Positions 55,785 to 63,591 of a DNA stretch of 64,000 nucleotides are shown here, piece by piece. A program made the position numbers and the translations under genes. Below the pieces are notes generated by a model. It was given only the letters and a program-made list of their open reading frames with translations, searched no databases and was not told where the DNA came from. The first letter of the stretch is position 1, and each line of letters opens with the position of its first letter. This DNA comes from Rhodococcus sp. P-2 (GTDB taxonomy: Bacteria; Actinomycetota; Actinomycetes; Mycobacteriales; Mycobacteriaceae): assembly GCF_016598535.1 (NCBI RefSeq), contig NZ_CP066779.1, forward strand, positions 5,082,053 to 5,146,052. The letters are read 5' to 3'.

Positions 55785-56198
55785 TCAGTTCGGCCTAGAA
55801 ATTCCGGGCTGCGCAGCCTTTTTCGCGGACTCGCGCACCTCGAGGGCAGCAAGAGCTTCGCGGAGAGCATCGGCTTCGTCTGCATTGACCTGTCCCACGA
55901 AGTGGACAAGTGCCGCAGCGCGTCCGCCGGACTCGGGAGCCTGAGCCAGTGCGTCGACCATCAGGCTCGCGACCAGTTCTTCGCGCTTGTTGACGGGAAG
56001 ATAGCGATGCGCGCGATCGTCACGCTGCTGAATCACCAGATGCTTCTTCGCCAGGCGCTGCAGAACGGTCATCACCGTCGTGTACGCCAATTCGCGATGC
56101 GTCGCGAGTGCCTCATGCACCTGTCGCACAGTTTGCGGTTCCGATGTGGACCACAAATGATCCATCACCGCGCGTTCGAGTTCACCTAGACCTGCCAT
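55785..56198 (-). CDS. blaI: BlaI/MecI-family transcriptional repressor
   Basis: 137 aa. The winged helix (residues 3-75: LGELERAVMDHLWSTSEPQTVRQVHEAL, then LAYTTVMTVLQRLAKKHLV) and a C-terminal dimerisation region with LVASLMVDAL are typical. Orthologous by position to Rv1846c, which represses genes responding to beta-lactams. A perfect inverted repeat ACTACT-GGT-AGTAGT lies 36 bp upstream (56234-56248), so autoregulation is likely. No beta-lactamase gene is in the window. Confidence 0.92.
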   Translation of the reverse strand: MAGLGELERAVMDHLWSTSEPQTVRQVHEALATHRELAYTTVMTVLQRLAKKHLVIQQRDDRAHRYLPVNKREELVASLMVDALAQAPESGGRAAALVHFVGQVNADEADALREALAALEVRESAKKAAQPGISRPN

Positions 56199-56233
56199 TC
56201 TTCGATTCTACGGACTTCCACGACGAAATACGT

Positions 56234-56248
56234 ACTACTGGTAGTAGT
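56234..56248. promoter_or_regulatory. Probable BlaI operator
   Basis: ACTACT-GGT-AGTAGT is a perfect 6-3-6 inverted repeat in the 176-bp space between blaI and the divergent DUF2156 gene. BlaI/MecI operators are built on TACTA/ACTACA-type half-sites, which fits. Its place is suited to control blaI and perhaps the divergent gene at 56375. Confidence 0.7.
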
Positions 56249-56374
56249 AACCGTCTCCGCAGGGGTGTGGTATTGGCCATAGTGATCTGCATGACGGTTA
56301 CGGTGGTGTGAGTAGACAGAAATGCCGATACTGGGCAAGCCCACAGTCGATCCGCAGAAAGTAGCCGCACGTAG

Positions 56375-58963
56375 ATGACGATCGACAGTTCGCCGGGCAC
56401 CACGGAATCGACATCACGGATACGGGCACTTGCGCAGAAGGCTGCCGACATTGTTCGTTTCGGCATCCGCGATGCACCGTTGACGGTCGTCCTCCTTCTC
56501 ACCATGTGGATCCTGGGTGCTGCCACCGGCAGCCTCGTACACGGACCGTCCCGCGATCTCGAGCACACGATCGGTGCGGGAATGGGTTCGATCCAGCACG
56601 GACGTATCTGGACTCCGCTCACCTCTGCTCTGTGGGCAGGAAACCTGCTCGGGTACATCGGTGCGAGTGTGCTCCTGATCGCTGTCGCGGCACCCCTCGA
56701 GCGGCGGATGGGAACGGTCAAGCTCGCAATTGCCGGAGCGAGCACCCAGATTCTCGGTGTTCTCCTCGGACTCGGCTGGGCTTCGTTCGTGAAGGTGTTC
56801 GATTCCAACTGGGGATTCCGTCTACACGTCGGCTCTGCTGTCGGCGCGAGTGCGTGGATCGTCGGCGCCGCGATGGCCGCCAGCTCGAACATGGGCACTT
56901 TGTGGCGTCGACGCATCCGCGTCGGCACCCTGGCCTTGACCATCACCTTGGCGTTGTTCAGCGGCCAGCTGCAAGACGTCATCAGGTTCTTCGCCGCGGT
57001 CGTAGGGCTGGTGATCGGGCAGTGGATCGTGGGACGGTCGGCTCGCGGCGAGCGCATCGCCGGGACCCAGAGGGAAGGTCGCGTTCTCGTCGCCATCGTC
57101 GTGGCGGCCAGTGCGATCGGACCGATGATCGCCGCGCTGTCCCCGCAAGCGGTGGGCCCACTCGCCGTGCTGCGGGATCTCTTCCGCGGCGTTCCCTGGA
57201 CGGTCGCAGAAGTTCGCGAGCTGTGCGCCGAGTCGGCGTCGGATCCGGACTGCCGACGCGGCCTACTCGAGCTGAGACTTTCGGGCATCGGGCCGACTCT
57301 GCTCTCGTTGATGCCGTCGATTTTCGTTCTGGTATTGAGTGACGGGCTCCGTCGAGGCCGAAGATTCGCCTGGATTGCGACTGTCTGCGCTCAGGTCGTC
57401 CTACTGGTCCTCTCGATCGGGAACTTCGTCATCAGGTTCGTCGACGCCGTGGACAGCGACAGCCTGTTCTACGGAATCAGTGATCCGAACGTGTACCGCA
57501 CTCTGGTGCCGTTCCTGACGCCGCTGTTCGTGCTGATCCTGTTAATCTCCACACGTCGATACTTCGACGTGGCGGCACCGGCCAAGACGTACCGGCGTCT
57601 GGGCGTTGCGATCGTGGCGTTGCTCGGGGTCCTCGCCGTGATCTACGTGGGCGGCGGAATGCTCGCCAGGCACGGGTTCGACCGCGAGCCGACGGTCGCG
57701 ATGTTGCTCGCGGACTTCCCTCAGCGCCTCGTACCGCCGGTGTACCTACAGTTGATCGACCCGCGCCTGCTTCCCGTGGACATCGAGTCGACGTTGCTCT
57801 TCGAATGGACCGGCGTCGTGTTCTGGGGCGTTGCCGCCGTGTTGGTTTTCGTGAGTTTCCTCAAGCCGGTCAAGACCGCCGATCCCGAAGCCGCCGAACG
57901 AGCGCGATCTATGTTGATCGCCGGTACCGGCAGCCCGTTGTCGTGGATGACGACGTGGAAGGGGAACACCTACTGGTTCAGCGCGGACGGTTCGAGTTAC
58001 GTCGCGTATCGCGTCATCGGCGGCGTTGCTCTCACCACTGGTGATCCGGTCGGTCCTCCCGATCGCATGCGCGCAGCGATCGAGGAGTTCGCCGAGTTCG
58101 CGTCGTCGAACGGGTGGATACCGTGCTTCTATTCGGTGACGGACGAGGCGCGCACCATCACCGATTCCATGGGCTGGAGCGGTCTACAGGTCGCCGAGGA
58201 AACGGTCCTCGATCTGGGCGGAATCGCGTTCACGGGCAAGCGGTTCCAGGACGTGCGCACCGCACTGAACCGGGCGAAGAAGTCCGGTATCTCCGCCGAG
58301 TGGATTTCCTTCCCTCATGCACCTCTCGCGATCAAGGATCAGATCGTCGCGATCTCGGAAGAATGGGTAGCGGACAAGGGGATGCCCGAGATGGGATTCA
58401 CTCTCGGGGGACTCGACGAGGTCGACGACGAACAAGTGCGGTGCCTGATTGCCGTCGACGAGGATCGCACCGTGCACGGTGTCACGTCATGGCTACCGGT
58501 GTACCGCGACGGCAAAGTCGTCGGCTGGACCCTCGACTTCATGAGGCGACGCTCCGAAGGGTTCCGTCCCGCGATGGAGTTCCTCATCGCTTCCGCTGCA
58601 CTCAAATTGGAGGAGGAGGGCGTCGAGTTCCTCAGTCTGTCCGGCGCGCCGTTGGCGACCATTGCCGGCGACTCCGGTACGGACTCAGCCGCGACCAACG
58701 CAGACGAACCTGAGGCCACGACCTTCTCGGCAATGATGGACAGCGTGCTCGACCTACTCGGTCGCACCCTGGAACCGGTGTACGGATTTCGATCGCTGTT
58801 GGCCTTCAAATCGAAGTTCCAGCCTCGGTACGTGCCGATGCACATGACTTTCGCCGATCCAGCCGCGTTGCCGAGCATCGGCAACGCGGTCGGACGGGCA
58901 TACCTGCCGACCGTGACGATCGGTCAAGGTTTCAAACTCGTTCGGACGATTCTGGGTCGCTGA
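56375..58963 (+). CDS. MprF/LysX-like membrane protein: rhomboid-like membrane part plus DUF2156 acyltransferase
   Basis: 862 aa. The first 500 residues hold about ten membrane helices; helices 2-6 (GRIWTPLTSALWAG, GYIGASVLLIAVAAPLERRMG, VGASAWIVGAAMA) look like a rhomboid fold without the catalytic GxSG. The cytoplasmic C-terminal domain (about 520-850: MTTWKGNTYWFSADGSS, GDPVGPPDRM, LDFMRRRSEGFRPAMEFLI) is DUF2156, the GNAT-like domain that transfers lysine from Lys-tRNA to phosphatidylglycerol in MprF. Such lipid modification reduces sensitivity to cationic peptides. Divergence from blaI suggests linked control. No lysyl-tRNA synthetase domain is fused. Confidence 0.85.
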   Translation: MTIDSSPGTTESTSRIRALAQKAADIVRFGIRDAPLTVVLLLTMWILGAATGSLVHGPSRDLEHTIGAGMGSIQHGRIWTPLTSALWAGNLLGYIGASVLLIAVAAPLERRMGTVKLAIAGASTQILGVLLGLGWASFVKVFDSNWGFRLHVGSAVGASAWIVGAAMAASSNMGTLWRRRIRVGTLALTITLALFSGQLQDVIRFFAAVVGLVIGQWIVGRSARGERIAGTQREGRVLVAIVVAASAIGPMIAALSPQAVGPLAVLRDLFRGVPWTVAEVRELCAESASDPDCRRGLLELRLSGIGPTLLSLMPSIFVLVLSDGLRRGRRFAWIATVCAQVVLLVLSIGNFVIRFVDAVDSDSLFYGISDPNVYRTLVPFLTPLFVLILLISTRRYFDVAAPAKTYRRLGVAIVALLGVLAVIYVGGGMLARHGFDREPTVAMLLADFPQRLVPPVYLQLIDPRLLPVDIESTLLFEWTGVVFWGVAAVLVFVSFLKPVKTADPEAAERARSMLIAGTGSPLSWMTTWKGNTYWFSADGSSYVAYRVIGGVALTTGDPVGPPDRMRAAIEEFAEFASSNGWIPCFYSVTDEARTITDSMGWSGLQVAEETVLDLGGIAFTGKRFQDVRTALNRAKKSGISAEWISFPHAPLAIKDQIVAISEEWVADKGMPEMGFTLGGLDEVDDEQVRCLIAVDEDRTVHGVTSWLPVYRDGKVVGWTLDFMRRRSEGFRPAMEFLIASAALKLEEEGVEFLSLSGAPLATIAGDSGTDSAATNADEPEATTFSAMMDSVLDLLGRTLEPVYGFRSLLAFKSKFQPRYVPMHMTFADPAALPSIGNAVGRAYLPTVTIGQGFKLVRTILGR

Positions 58964-58973
58964 TTCGCGATCG

Positions 58974-59825
58974 TCACGCAGGCTTTGCCGGCCCGCCGAC
59001 GGCGCCGAACACGTGCCGGGTGCCGATCGGGACGATCAGCGGCCGATCCGAAACGGGATCGTCGATAACGGCAGCTTCGAGACCGAACACCTCGAGCAGA
59101 AGTTCCGCGGAAATGATGTCTTTGGGGACACCTGAAGCGACGACGGCGCCGTCGCGCATCACGATCAGATGATCGCTGTATCGGACCGCGAGATTGAGGT
59201 CGTGCAGAACCATCACCACGGTGCGCCCCATTTCCTCGTGGAGTTGATCCACCAGGTCGAGGACTTCCATCGAATGCGCAAGGTCGAGGTACGTGGTGGG
59301 CTCGTCGAGGAGCAGGATGTCGGTTCCCTGGGCGAGAGCCATCGAGATCCAGGCTCGCTGACGCTGGCCGCCGGACAATTGATCGACCGGCCGATCAGCG
59401 AGGTCGGAGACACCGGTCAGCTCCAGTGCTTCCGCGACCTCGCCCTCGTCGTCCGCGGACCACTGCCGAATCCACGACTGGTGCGGGTGGCGTCCACGCG
59501 AGACCAGATCGGCGACAGTGAGTCCTTCGGGCGCAACCGGAGTCTGGGGGAGCATGCCGAGCACCCGGGCGACTTCCTTGGTCTTCATCGAACTGATCGC
59601 CTTGCCGTCGAGGATGACCGATCCACCCTTGGGCTTGAGGAGACGACCGAGCGCACGGAGAAGTGTCGACTTGCCGCAACCGTTGGGTCCGATGACCGTC
59701 GTGATCACGCCGGTGGGGATCTCGAGATCGAGTCCGTCGACGATGATGCGATCCCCGTACCCGAGCGTCAGATTCTGCGCGACGAGACGCGAAGGAGCGT
59801 CGGTGGACTGGGCGATGGTGGTCAT
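58974..59825 (-). CDS. Iron-siderophore ABC transporter ATPase (FecE/FepC type)
   Basis: 283 aa. Walker A GPNGCGKST, signature LSGGQRQRAWI, Walker B LLLDEPTTYLD, and the switch His in VLHDLNLA. The NLTLGYGDRIIVDGL start and length match siderophore importers. It couples by ATG/TGA-type overlap (4 bp) to the upstream permease gene, and both permeases plus this ATPase form one operon reading from about 62.4 kb. No substrate-binding lipoprotein is encoded in the window. The DUF2156 gene converges on it with a 10-bp gap. Confidence 0.93.
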   Translation of the reverse strand: MTTIAQSTDAPSRLVAQNLTLGYGDRIIVDGLDLEIPTGVITTVIGPNGCGKSTLLRALGRLLKPKGGSVILDGKAISSMKTKEVARVLGMLPQTPVAPEGLTVADLVSRGRHPHQSWIRQWSADDEGEVAEALELTGVSDLADRPVDQLSGGQRQRAWISMALAQGTDILLLDEPTTYLDLAHSMEVLDLVDQLHEEMGRTVVMVLHDLNLAVRYSDHLIVMRDGAVVASGVPKDIISAELLLEVFGLEAAVIDDPVSDRPLIVPIGTRHVFGAVGGPAKPA

Positions 59826-60913
59826 GCTGTGACCTTCCGATTGTTACGAACCAACAGGTAGAGCAAGAACGGGCCGCCCAGAGCGGAAGTCACGATTCCG
59901 ACAGGGAGTTCCACAGGCAGAATTGTTCGAGCGATGACGTCACTGCCGACCACCAGTACAGCACCGGTCAGTGCGGAAGCCACGATGGGCGGGCCGGCCG
60001 AGCGCACCAGGCGCATGGCAACCTGTGGCGCCGCCAAAGCGACAAAGCCGACCGGACCTGCTGCTGCGGTCGCGATGGCGGCCAGTGCCACGGCGGAAAG
60101 CAACAGTTTGGCCTGCGATGATTGCAAGCGAACACCGAGTGAGGTGGCGTTGTCGTCGCCCAACCGCAGCGCTCCCATGGTGAACGAGGCGATCACCGCG
60201 TAGCCGCCGACTACTGCGACGGCGATCGCGACGGGCCACATCTGATTCCAGGTGGCACCGTTGAGCGAGCCGTTGAGCCACACCTGTGCGCGGGAGGCGT
60301 CGTTGATGTCCGCCGAGATGAGCAGCCATCCCGTCGCTGCAACCAGCATGGCGTTGATGCCGATACCGATCAGGATGAGGCGGAAACCCTCTACACCTTT
60401 GCGCCACGCCAAGGCGTAGATCACCACAGCTGTCAGCAGACCGCCACAGAGCGCAGCCAACGGAATGCCCAGTGTGGCAAGCATTCCCACGAACGAGCCA
60501 CCGCCACCGAGGACGATGAGAGCAACCGCGGCAGCACTCGATCCGGCCGTGATTCCGAGGATGTCCGGGCTGGCGAGGGCATTGCGGGCAATCGTCTGGG
60601 TGACTGCACCGGCAATGCCCAGTGCCATACCGATGAAGAGGGCGGTGAGCGACCGCGGAAGTCGAAGGTCGAAGACGATCAGGTTCTGCGTCTTGCTTCC
60701 ATTGCCGAGCAGTACGGAAATGACGTCGGGGATCGAGATCGGGTAGTCGCCACGTCCGATGTTGATGCAGAGCAGAAGGAACAGCGCAACTGCGAGGGCA
60801 ATGCTCACCGACACCGCAAGCGGGCGATAGACCAGCGAGAATCCACCGAGGCGGATCGACTTACGAGAGGGGACGGTCCGGGGGAGTACCCGAATTTCCT
60901 GCTTGAGCGTCAC
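59822..60913 (-). CDS. FecCD-type iron-siderophore ABC permease
   Basis: 363 aa with about nine to ten membrane helices after a 35-residue cytoplasmic N-terminus. FecCD/BtuC markers: LRLPRSLTALFIGMALGIAGAVTQTIARNALASPDILG, GTLG-type loops and FVALAAPQVAMRLVRSAGP, the ATPase-coupling segment. It overlaps both the upstream permease (4 bp) and the downstream ATPase (4 bp), so the three products are translated together. The pair of unequal permeases forms the channel of a type II importer. Confidence 0.92.
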   Translation of the reverse strand: MTLKQEIRVLPRTVPSRKSIRLGGFSLVYRPLAVSVSIALAVALFLLLCINIGRGDYPISIPDVISVLLGNGSKTQNLIVFDLRLPRSLTALFIGMALGIAGAVTQTIARNALASPDILGITAGSSAAAVALIVLGGGGSFVGMLATLGIPLAALCGGLLTAVVIYALAWRKGVEGFRLILIGIGINAMLVAATGWLLISADINDASRAQVWLNGSLNGATWNQMWPVAIAVAVVGGYAVIASFTMGALRLGDDNATSLGVRLQSSQAKLLLSAVALAAIATAAAGPVGFVALAAPQVAMRLVRSAGPPIVASALTGAVLVVGSDVIARTILPVELPVGIVTSALGGPFLLYLLVRNNRKVTA

Positions 60914-62376
60914 AGACTTGCCAACTTCCTGCGGCGTACGAGAGCGATGAAGAACGGAGCGCCGAAGAGGGCCAGGATGATGCCGACCTGCAACTCACCG
61001 GGGCGCACGACCACGCGACCGATGATGTCCGCGGTGATCAACATGACTGCACCGAGCAAGCCCGCGTACGGGACCAGCCAGCGGTAGTCGGGTCCGGTGA
61101 TGGCCCGGGCCACGTGGGGGACCACCAAACCGATGAACGCGATCGGACCACACGCCGCGGTGGCGGCGCCGGTCAGCAGGGTGATCGCGACGATGCCGAG
61201 TGTGCGACTGAACGCGATGTTGGTTCCCAAGGCTTTGGCAACGTCTTCACCCAGGCTGAGGACATTGAGCCCCGGCGTACTTGCCAAGGCGATGACCAAA
61301 CCGAGTATCAGGAAAGGCAGGACCTGCCACAGGACGTCGAACCCGCGCCCGGATACCGAACCGACGACCCAGAACCGGTAGGCGTCCAAGCTGGTCTGGT
61401 CGAGGATGATCACGGCGTTGGTCATGGCTTGCAGGAAGAACGCGACGGCCGCGCCCGCCAGAGCCAGACTCAGAGGGCTGGCGCCGCCGTTTCCGATCGA
61501 GGACAAGCCGAAGACGACGATGCTGGCCACGAAAGATCCTGCGAACGCGAACCAGAGGTACTGACTCGGTGCGGTGAAGCCGAAGAGGTAGATCGCCATG
61601 ACGACGAAGAACGCTGCGCCTGCGTTGAGGCCGAGTAGACCGGCATCCGCCAACGGGTTACGTGTGTGTCCCTGAATCAGCGCGCCGGCGATACCGAGTG
61701 CGATGCCGACAACGAGACCCAGGATGGTTCGCGGAGCGCGCAGGGTCCGCACGATGATGTCGGTCTGGGTGCCGTCAGAACTGAAGATGGCATGGAAGAT
61801 TTCGGCAAACGTCAACGGCCGAGCGCCCACCGCGATGCTCGCGAGCATGACAAGTGCGAGAAGAACCGTCAGGACCGCGAGACCGATCAGGCGGCGCCGA
61901 CGAGTTGCCCCGACGCTGTTGTCGCGCGCGAGTTCCTCGAAACCTTCGTCGCGTGCCGTGCTCTCACGGACCACCTCGATTCCGCTTCGATCGAAGGGTC
62001 TGCGTAGAGCCCGGCGAACACCGATGGGCTGTTTGGTCTTCGCGTCACGCGTGACCAGTCCGACCCATCCCTTTCCCGAGGTCCGACCCGTGGCGCCTTC
62101 ACGGAATCCGAGGTTCCAGACGAGGAGACCGACGGCGATGGCTATCGCCGTCCCACCGAACACGGCGCGGTCGGCCTCGCCGCCTCCGTTGTCGTCACGG
62201 AGCGACTGAACGATGTACCAGCCGACGAGCAACGGAAGCAGGAACACTCCCGCGTCGAAAAACCCAGCTAGGACACGCATTCGGACAGGAGCCGGGCCGC
62301 GCGGCACTATGCGCCGTCCGTACGTCTCGCTGGGTCCTCGGGGATGTCCGTTCCCGAGTGGTTTGGTCATGGTCAC
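60910..62376 (-). CDS. FecCD-type iron permease with N-terminal RDD domain
   Basis: 488 aa from the GTG at 62376 (CAGGAG upstream at 12 nt; the ATG at 62370 is an alternative). The frame is open to 62463, but an IdeR-like box at 62421-62439 lies there. Residues 30-125 form an RDD-type membrane domain (RMRVLAGFFDAGVFLLPLLVGWYI, ending RRALRRPFDRSG); a charged linker follows, then a complete FecCD permease from about 165 (LRAPRTILGLVVGIALGIAGALIQGHTRNPLADAG, FIGLVVPHVARAITGPD). The RDD fusion is unusual. It is the first gene of the importer operon and presumably iron-repressed. Confidence 0.88.
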   Translation of the reverse strand: MTMTKPLGNGHPRGPSETYGRRIVPRGPAPVRMRVLAGFFDAGVFLLPLLVGWYIVQSLRDDNGGGEADRAVFGGTAIAIAVGLLVWNLGFREGATGRTSGKGWVGLVTRDAKTKQPIGVRRALRRPFDRSGIEVVRESTARDEGFEELARDNSVGATRRRRLIGLAVLTVLLALVMLASIAVGARPLTFAEIFHAIFSSDGTQTDIIVRTLRAPRTILGLVVGIALGIAGALIQGHTRNPLADAGLLGLNAGAAFFVVMAIYLFGFTAPSQYLWFAFAGSFVASIVVFGLSSIGNGGASPLSLALAGAAVAFFLQAMTNAVIILDQTSLDAYRFWVVGSVSGRGFDVLWQVLPFLILGLVIALASTPGLNVLSLGEDVAKALGTNIAFSRTLGIVAITLLTGAATAACGPIAFIGLVVPHVARAITGPDYRWLVPYAGLLGAVMLITADIIGRVVVRPGELQVGIILALFGAPFFIALVRRRKLASL

Positions 62377-62420
62377 TGGCGGTTCGAGCTCCTGGTCTTT
62401 GTGCGCAGGGAATTCGCATC

Positions 62421-62439
62421 TTAGGTTACGGAACCCTAT
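62421..62439 (-). promoter_or_regulatory. IdeR/DtxR-like iron box of the ABC importer operon
   Basis: TTAGGTTACGGAACCCTAT agrees with the consensus TTAGGTTAGGCTAACCTAA at 14 of 19 positions, with both outer half-sites (TTAGGTTA and CCTA) conserved. A minus-strand -10 candidate TAAGAT (62423-62418) overlaps it. It is 44 bp upstream of the permease GTG. Confidence 0.65.
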
Positions 62440-62512
62440 GTGGGCGCGCTCCCCGCGGGGCAAGTTCCTGTGAATATGCGGTGCCCAGCGTCACAGTTCT
62501 TTACTCTTGAAT

Positions 62513-62531
62513 TATGGTGAGGCTAACCTAC
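62513..62531 (+). promoter_or_regulatory. IdeR/DtxR-like iron box upstream of 62573
   Basis: TATGGTGAGGCTAACCTAC matches the IdeR consensus at 15 of 19 positions. It fills the spacer between -35 TTGAAT (62507-62512) and -10 TACATT (62529-62534), spacing 16 bp, on the plus strand, so bound IdeR would block the promoter. Confidence 0.75.
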
Positions 62532-62572
62532 ATTAGGAACCACAAGACAACTTCGGCCGATTGGAGTGCACG

Positions 62573-63355
62573 GTGACCGTCACCTTGACCACCCAGCATG
62601 CGGATGTTCGTGAATTCGAACTCCGGTCGAACGCATTGAGCCGCACCAGCGTTCGCCTACGAGCACTCAACCCCGACTATCCTCGCGTCTATGCGGTTGC
62701 CGCCATGGCAGGCGAAGGCAAACGGCGCTGGTGGCAACTGAGTGAGGGTCTGCGCGGGGATCGGGTGCATCAGATGTTCGCCCGTTCACTTCAAGACCTC
62801 GACAGCGCTGAAGCTGCCGCGATCCAGGTCGCGACGTCACTTATTCATGCCGTGGTCGGCAGGGTGGCCGCGTCGATCGTCTCCGAAGGGTCCGCATGGG
62901 ACCCAGGGCTGGAGAATCTGTTCATACACATGGACAGCGACGGTGGGATCGACTGGGCCGGCGTGGTCGACGAGACGCTGCGCGTGGCCCCGAACGGGCG
63001 AGAGGCCGGAAGCGACGGCGTCGTCGACATGCCCTGCGAAGAGGCGCTCCTTATTTGGACTGCGCACCGCTGCCTGACATCGCTGCGTGCCATCTACGAC
63101 GCCGTCTCCCGATGTGCACCCGTCGACCAGTTCCGATTCTGGGGCCTGGTGGGGGAGTCGATCCTGGGCGCAGCCGCTTATGTTCCCATCCTGGCCGGTG
63201 AAGGCGAATCCGCAGCACAGCGTCGGGGGCAGGGTCTTCTCGACGCCTTTGTCGCAGCCGGGTTGCCGGTCCGCGCGCGCCGCAAGGTCTCGCTGCGTCC
63301 TCGTTGGAACCAATTCGATGAAGGGCTTGCTAAATTAGGTCAGCCTTGCCTATGA
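62573..63355 (+). CDS. Unknown iron-regulated protein
   Basis: 260 aa, GTG start at 62573 with TTGGAG 6 nt upstream; the frame opens 4 codons earlier. No family recognised. It is soluble, mostly helical by eye (SAEAAAIQVATSLIHAVVGRVAASIV), with a Cys near residue 152 (DMPCEEAL), HRC near 167 and another Cys near 180, which could be metal ligands, and an Arg-rich C-terminal (RARRKVSLRPRW). An IdeR-like box sits in its promoter, and it is divergent from the iron importer, so a role in siderophore processing or iron handling is plausible. Its stop codon lies inside the -10 of the downstream sRNA promoter. Confidence 0.75.
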   Translation: MTVTLTTQHADVREFELRSNALSRTSVRLRALNPDYPRVYAVAAMAGEGKRRWWQLSEGLRGDRVHQMFARSLQDLDSAEAAAIQVATSLIHAVVGRVAASIVSEGSAWDPGLENLFIHMDSDGGIDWAGVVDETLRVAPNGREAGSDGVVDMPCEEALLIWTAHRCLTSLRAIYDAVSRCAPVDQFRFWGLVGESILGAAAYVPILAGEGESAAQRRGQGLLDAFVAAGLPVRARRKVSLRPRWNQFDEGLAKLGQPCL

Positions 63356-63356
63356 T
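63327..63356 (+). promoter_or_regulatory. sRNA promoter with embedded IdeR-like box
   Basis: -35 TTGCTA (63327-63332), 18-bp spacer, -10 TATGAT (63351-63356). TTAGGTCAGCCTTGCCTAT at 63335-63353 matches the IdeR consensus at 14 of 19 positions, including TTAGGT and GCCTA. Predicted start of transcription is about 63362-63364. The promoter overlaps the last codons of the preceding gene. Confidence 0.7.
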
Positions 63357-63362
63357 TGTGGA

Positions 63363-63497
63363 ACACCTCGCGGAGAGTTGCACACCGCGAGAGTGGCGAA
63401 ACTGCCGGACCGCGCCGGAGTCCTGAGGGCTGCAGAGACTCCCGGTCCTTCCCACGGCGGGTTTCACATCGAATGATGTGAAACCCGCCGGTTCTTT
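63363..63497 (+). ncRNA. Putative iron-responsive small RNA (MrsI-like position)
   Basis: About 135 nt with no ribosome site or plausible ORF. Three stem-loops are visible: CTCGCGG/CCGCGAG (63367-63373 and 63385-63391) with loop AGAGTTGCACA; a long composite hairpin GGACCG...CGGTCC (63407-63412, 63443-63448) enclosing GGAGTCCTG...CAG-a-GACTCC with apical loop AGGGCTG; and the terminator stem. Promoter and IdeR-like box lie directly upstream. In M. tuberculosis the IdeR-repressed sRNA MrsI (ncRv11846) is encoded between blaI and Rv1847; here the RNA precedes the Rv1847-like gene. Homology is inferred from position, regulation and architecture, not from alignment. Confidence 0.7.
63455..63497 (+). 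terminator. Intrinsic terminator of the putative sRNA
   Basis: CGGCGGGTTTCACAT (63455-63469) and ATGTGAAACCCGCCG (63476-63490) form a perfect 15-bp stem with a 6-nt loop, followed by GTTCTTT. Strong plus-strand terminator 95 bp before the thioesterase start. Confidence 0.93.
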
Positions 63498-63591
63498 ATC
63501 CAGACCTGATTCCAAGCTCGAGTTACCTCTCGTGTAATCAGATAGGGAGTGGCAGCCACACCGGCGCCAGAGAATCACAGATGGAGATGGC

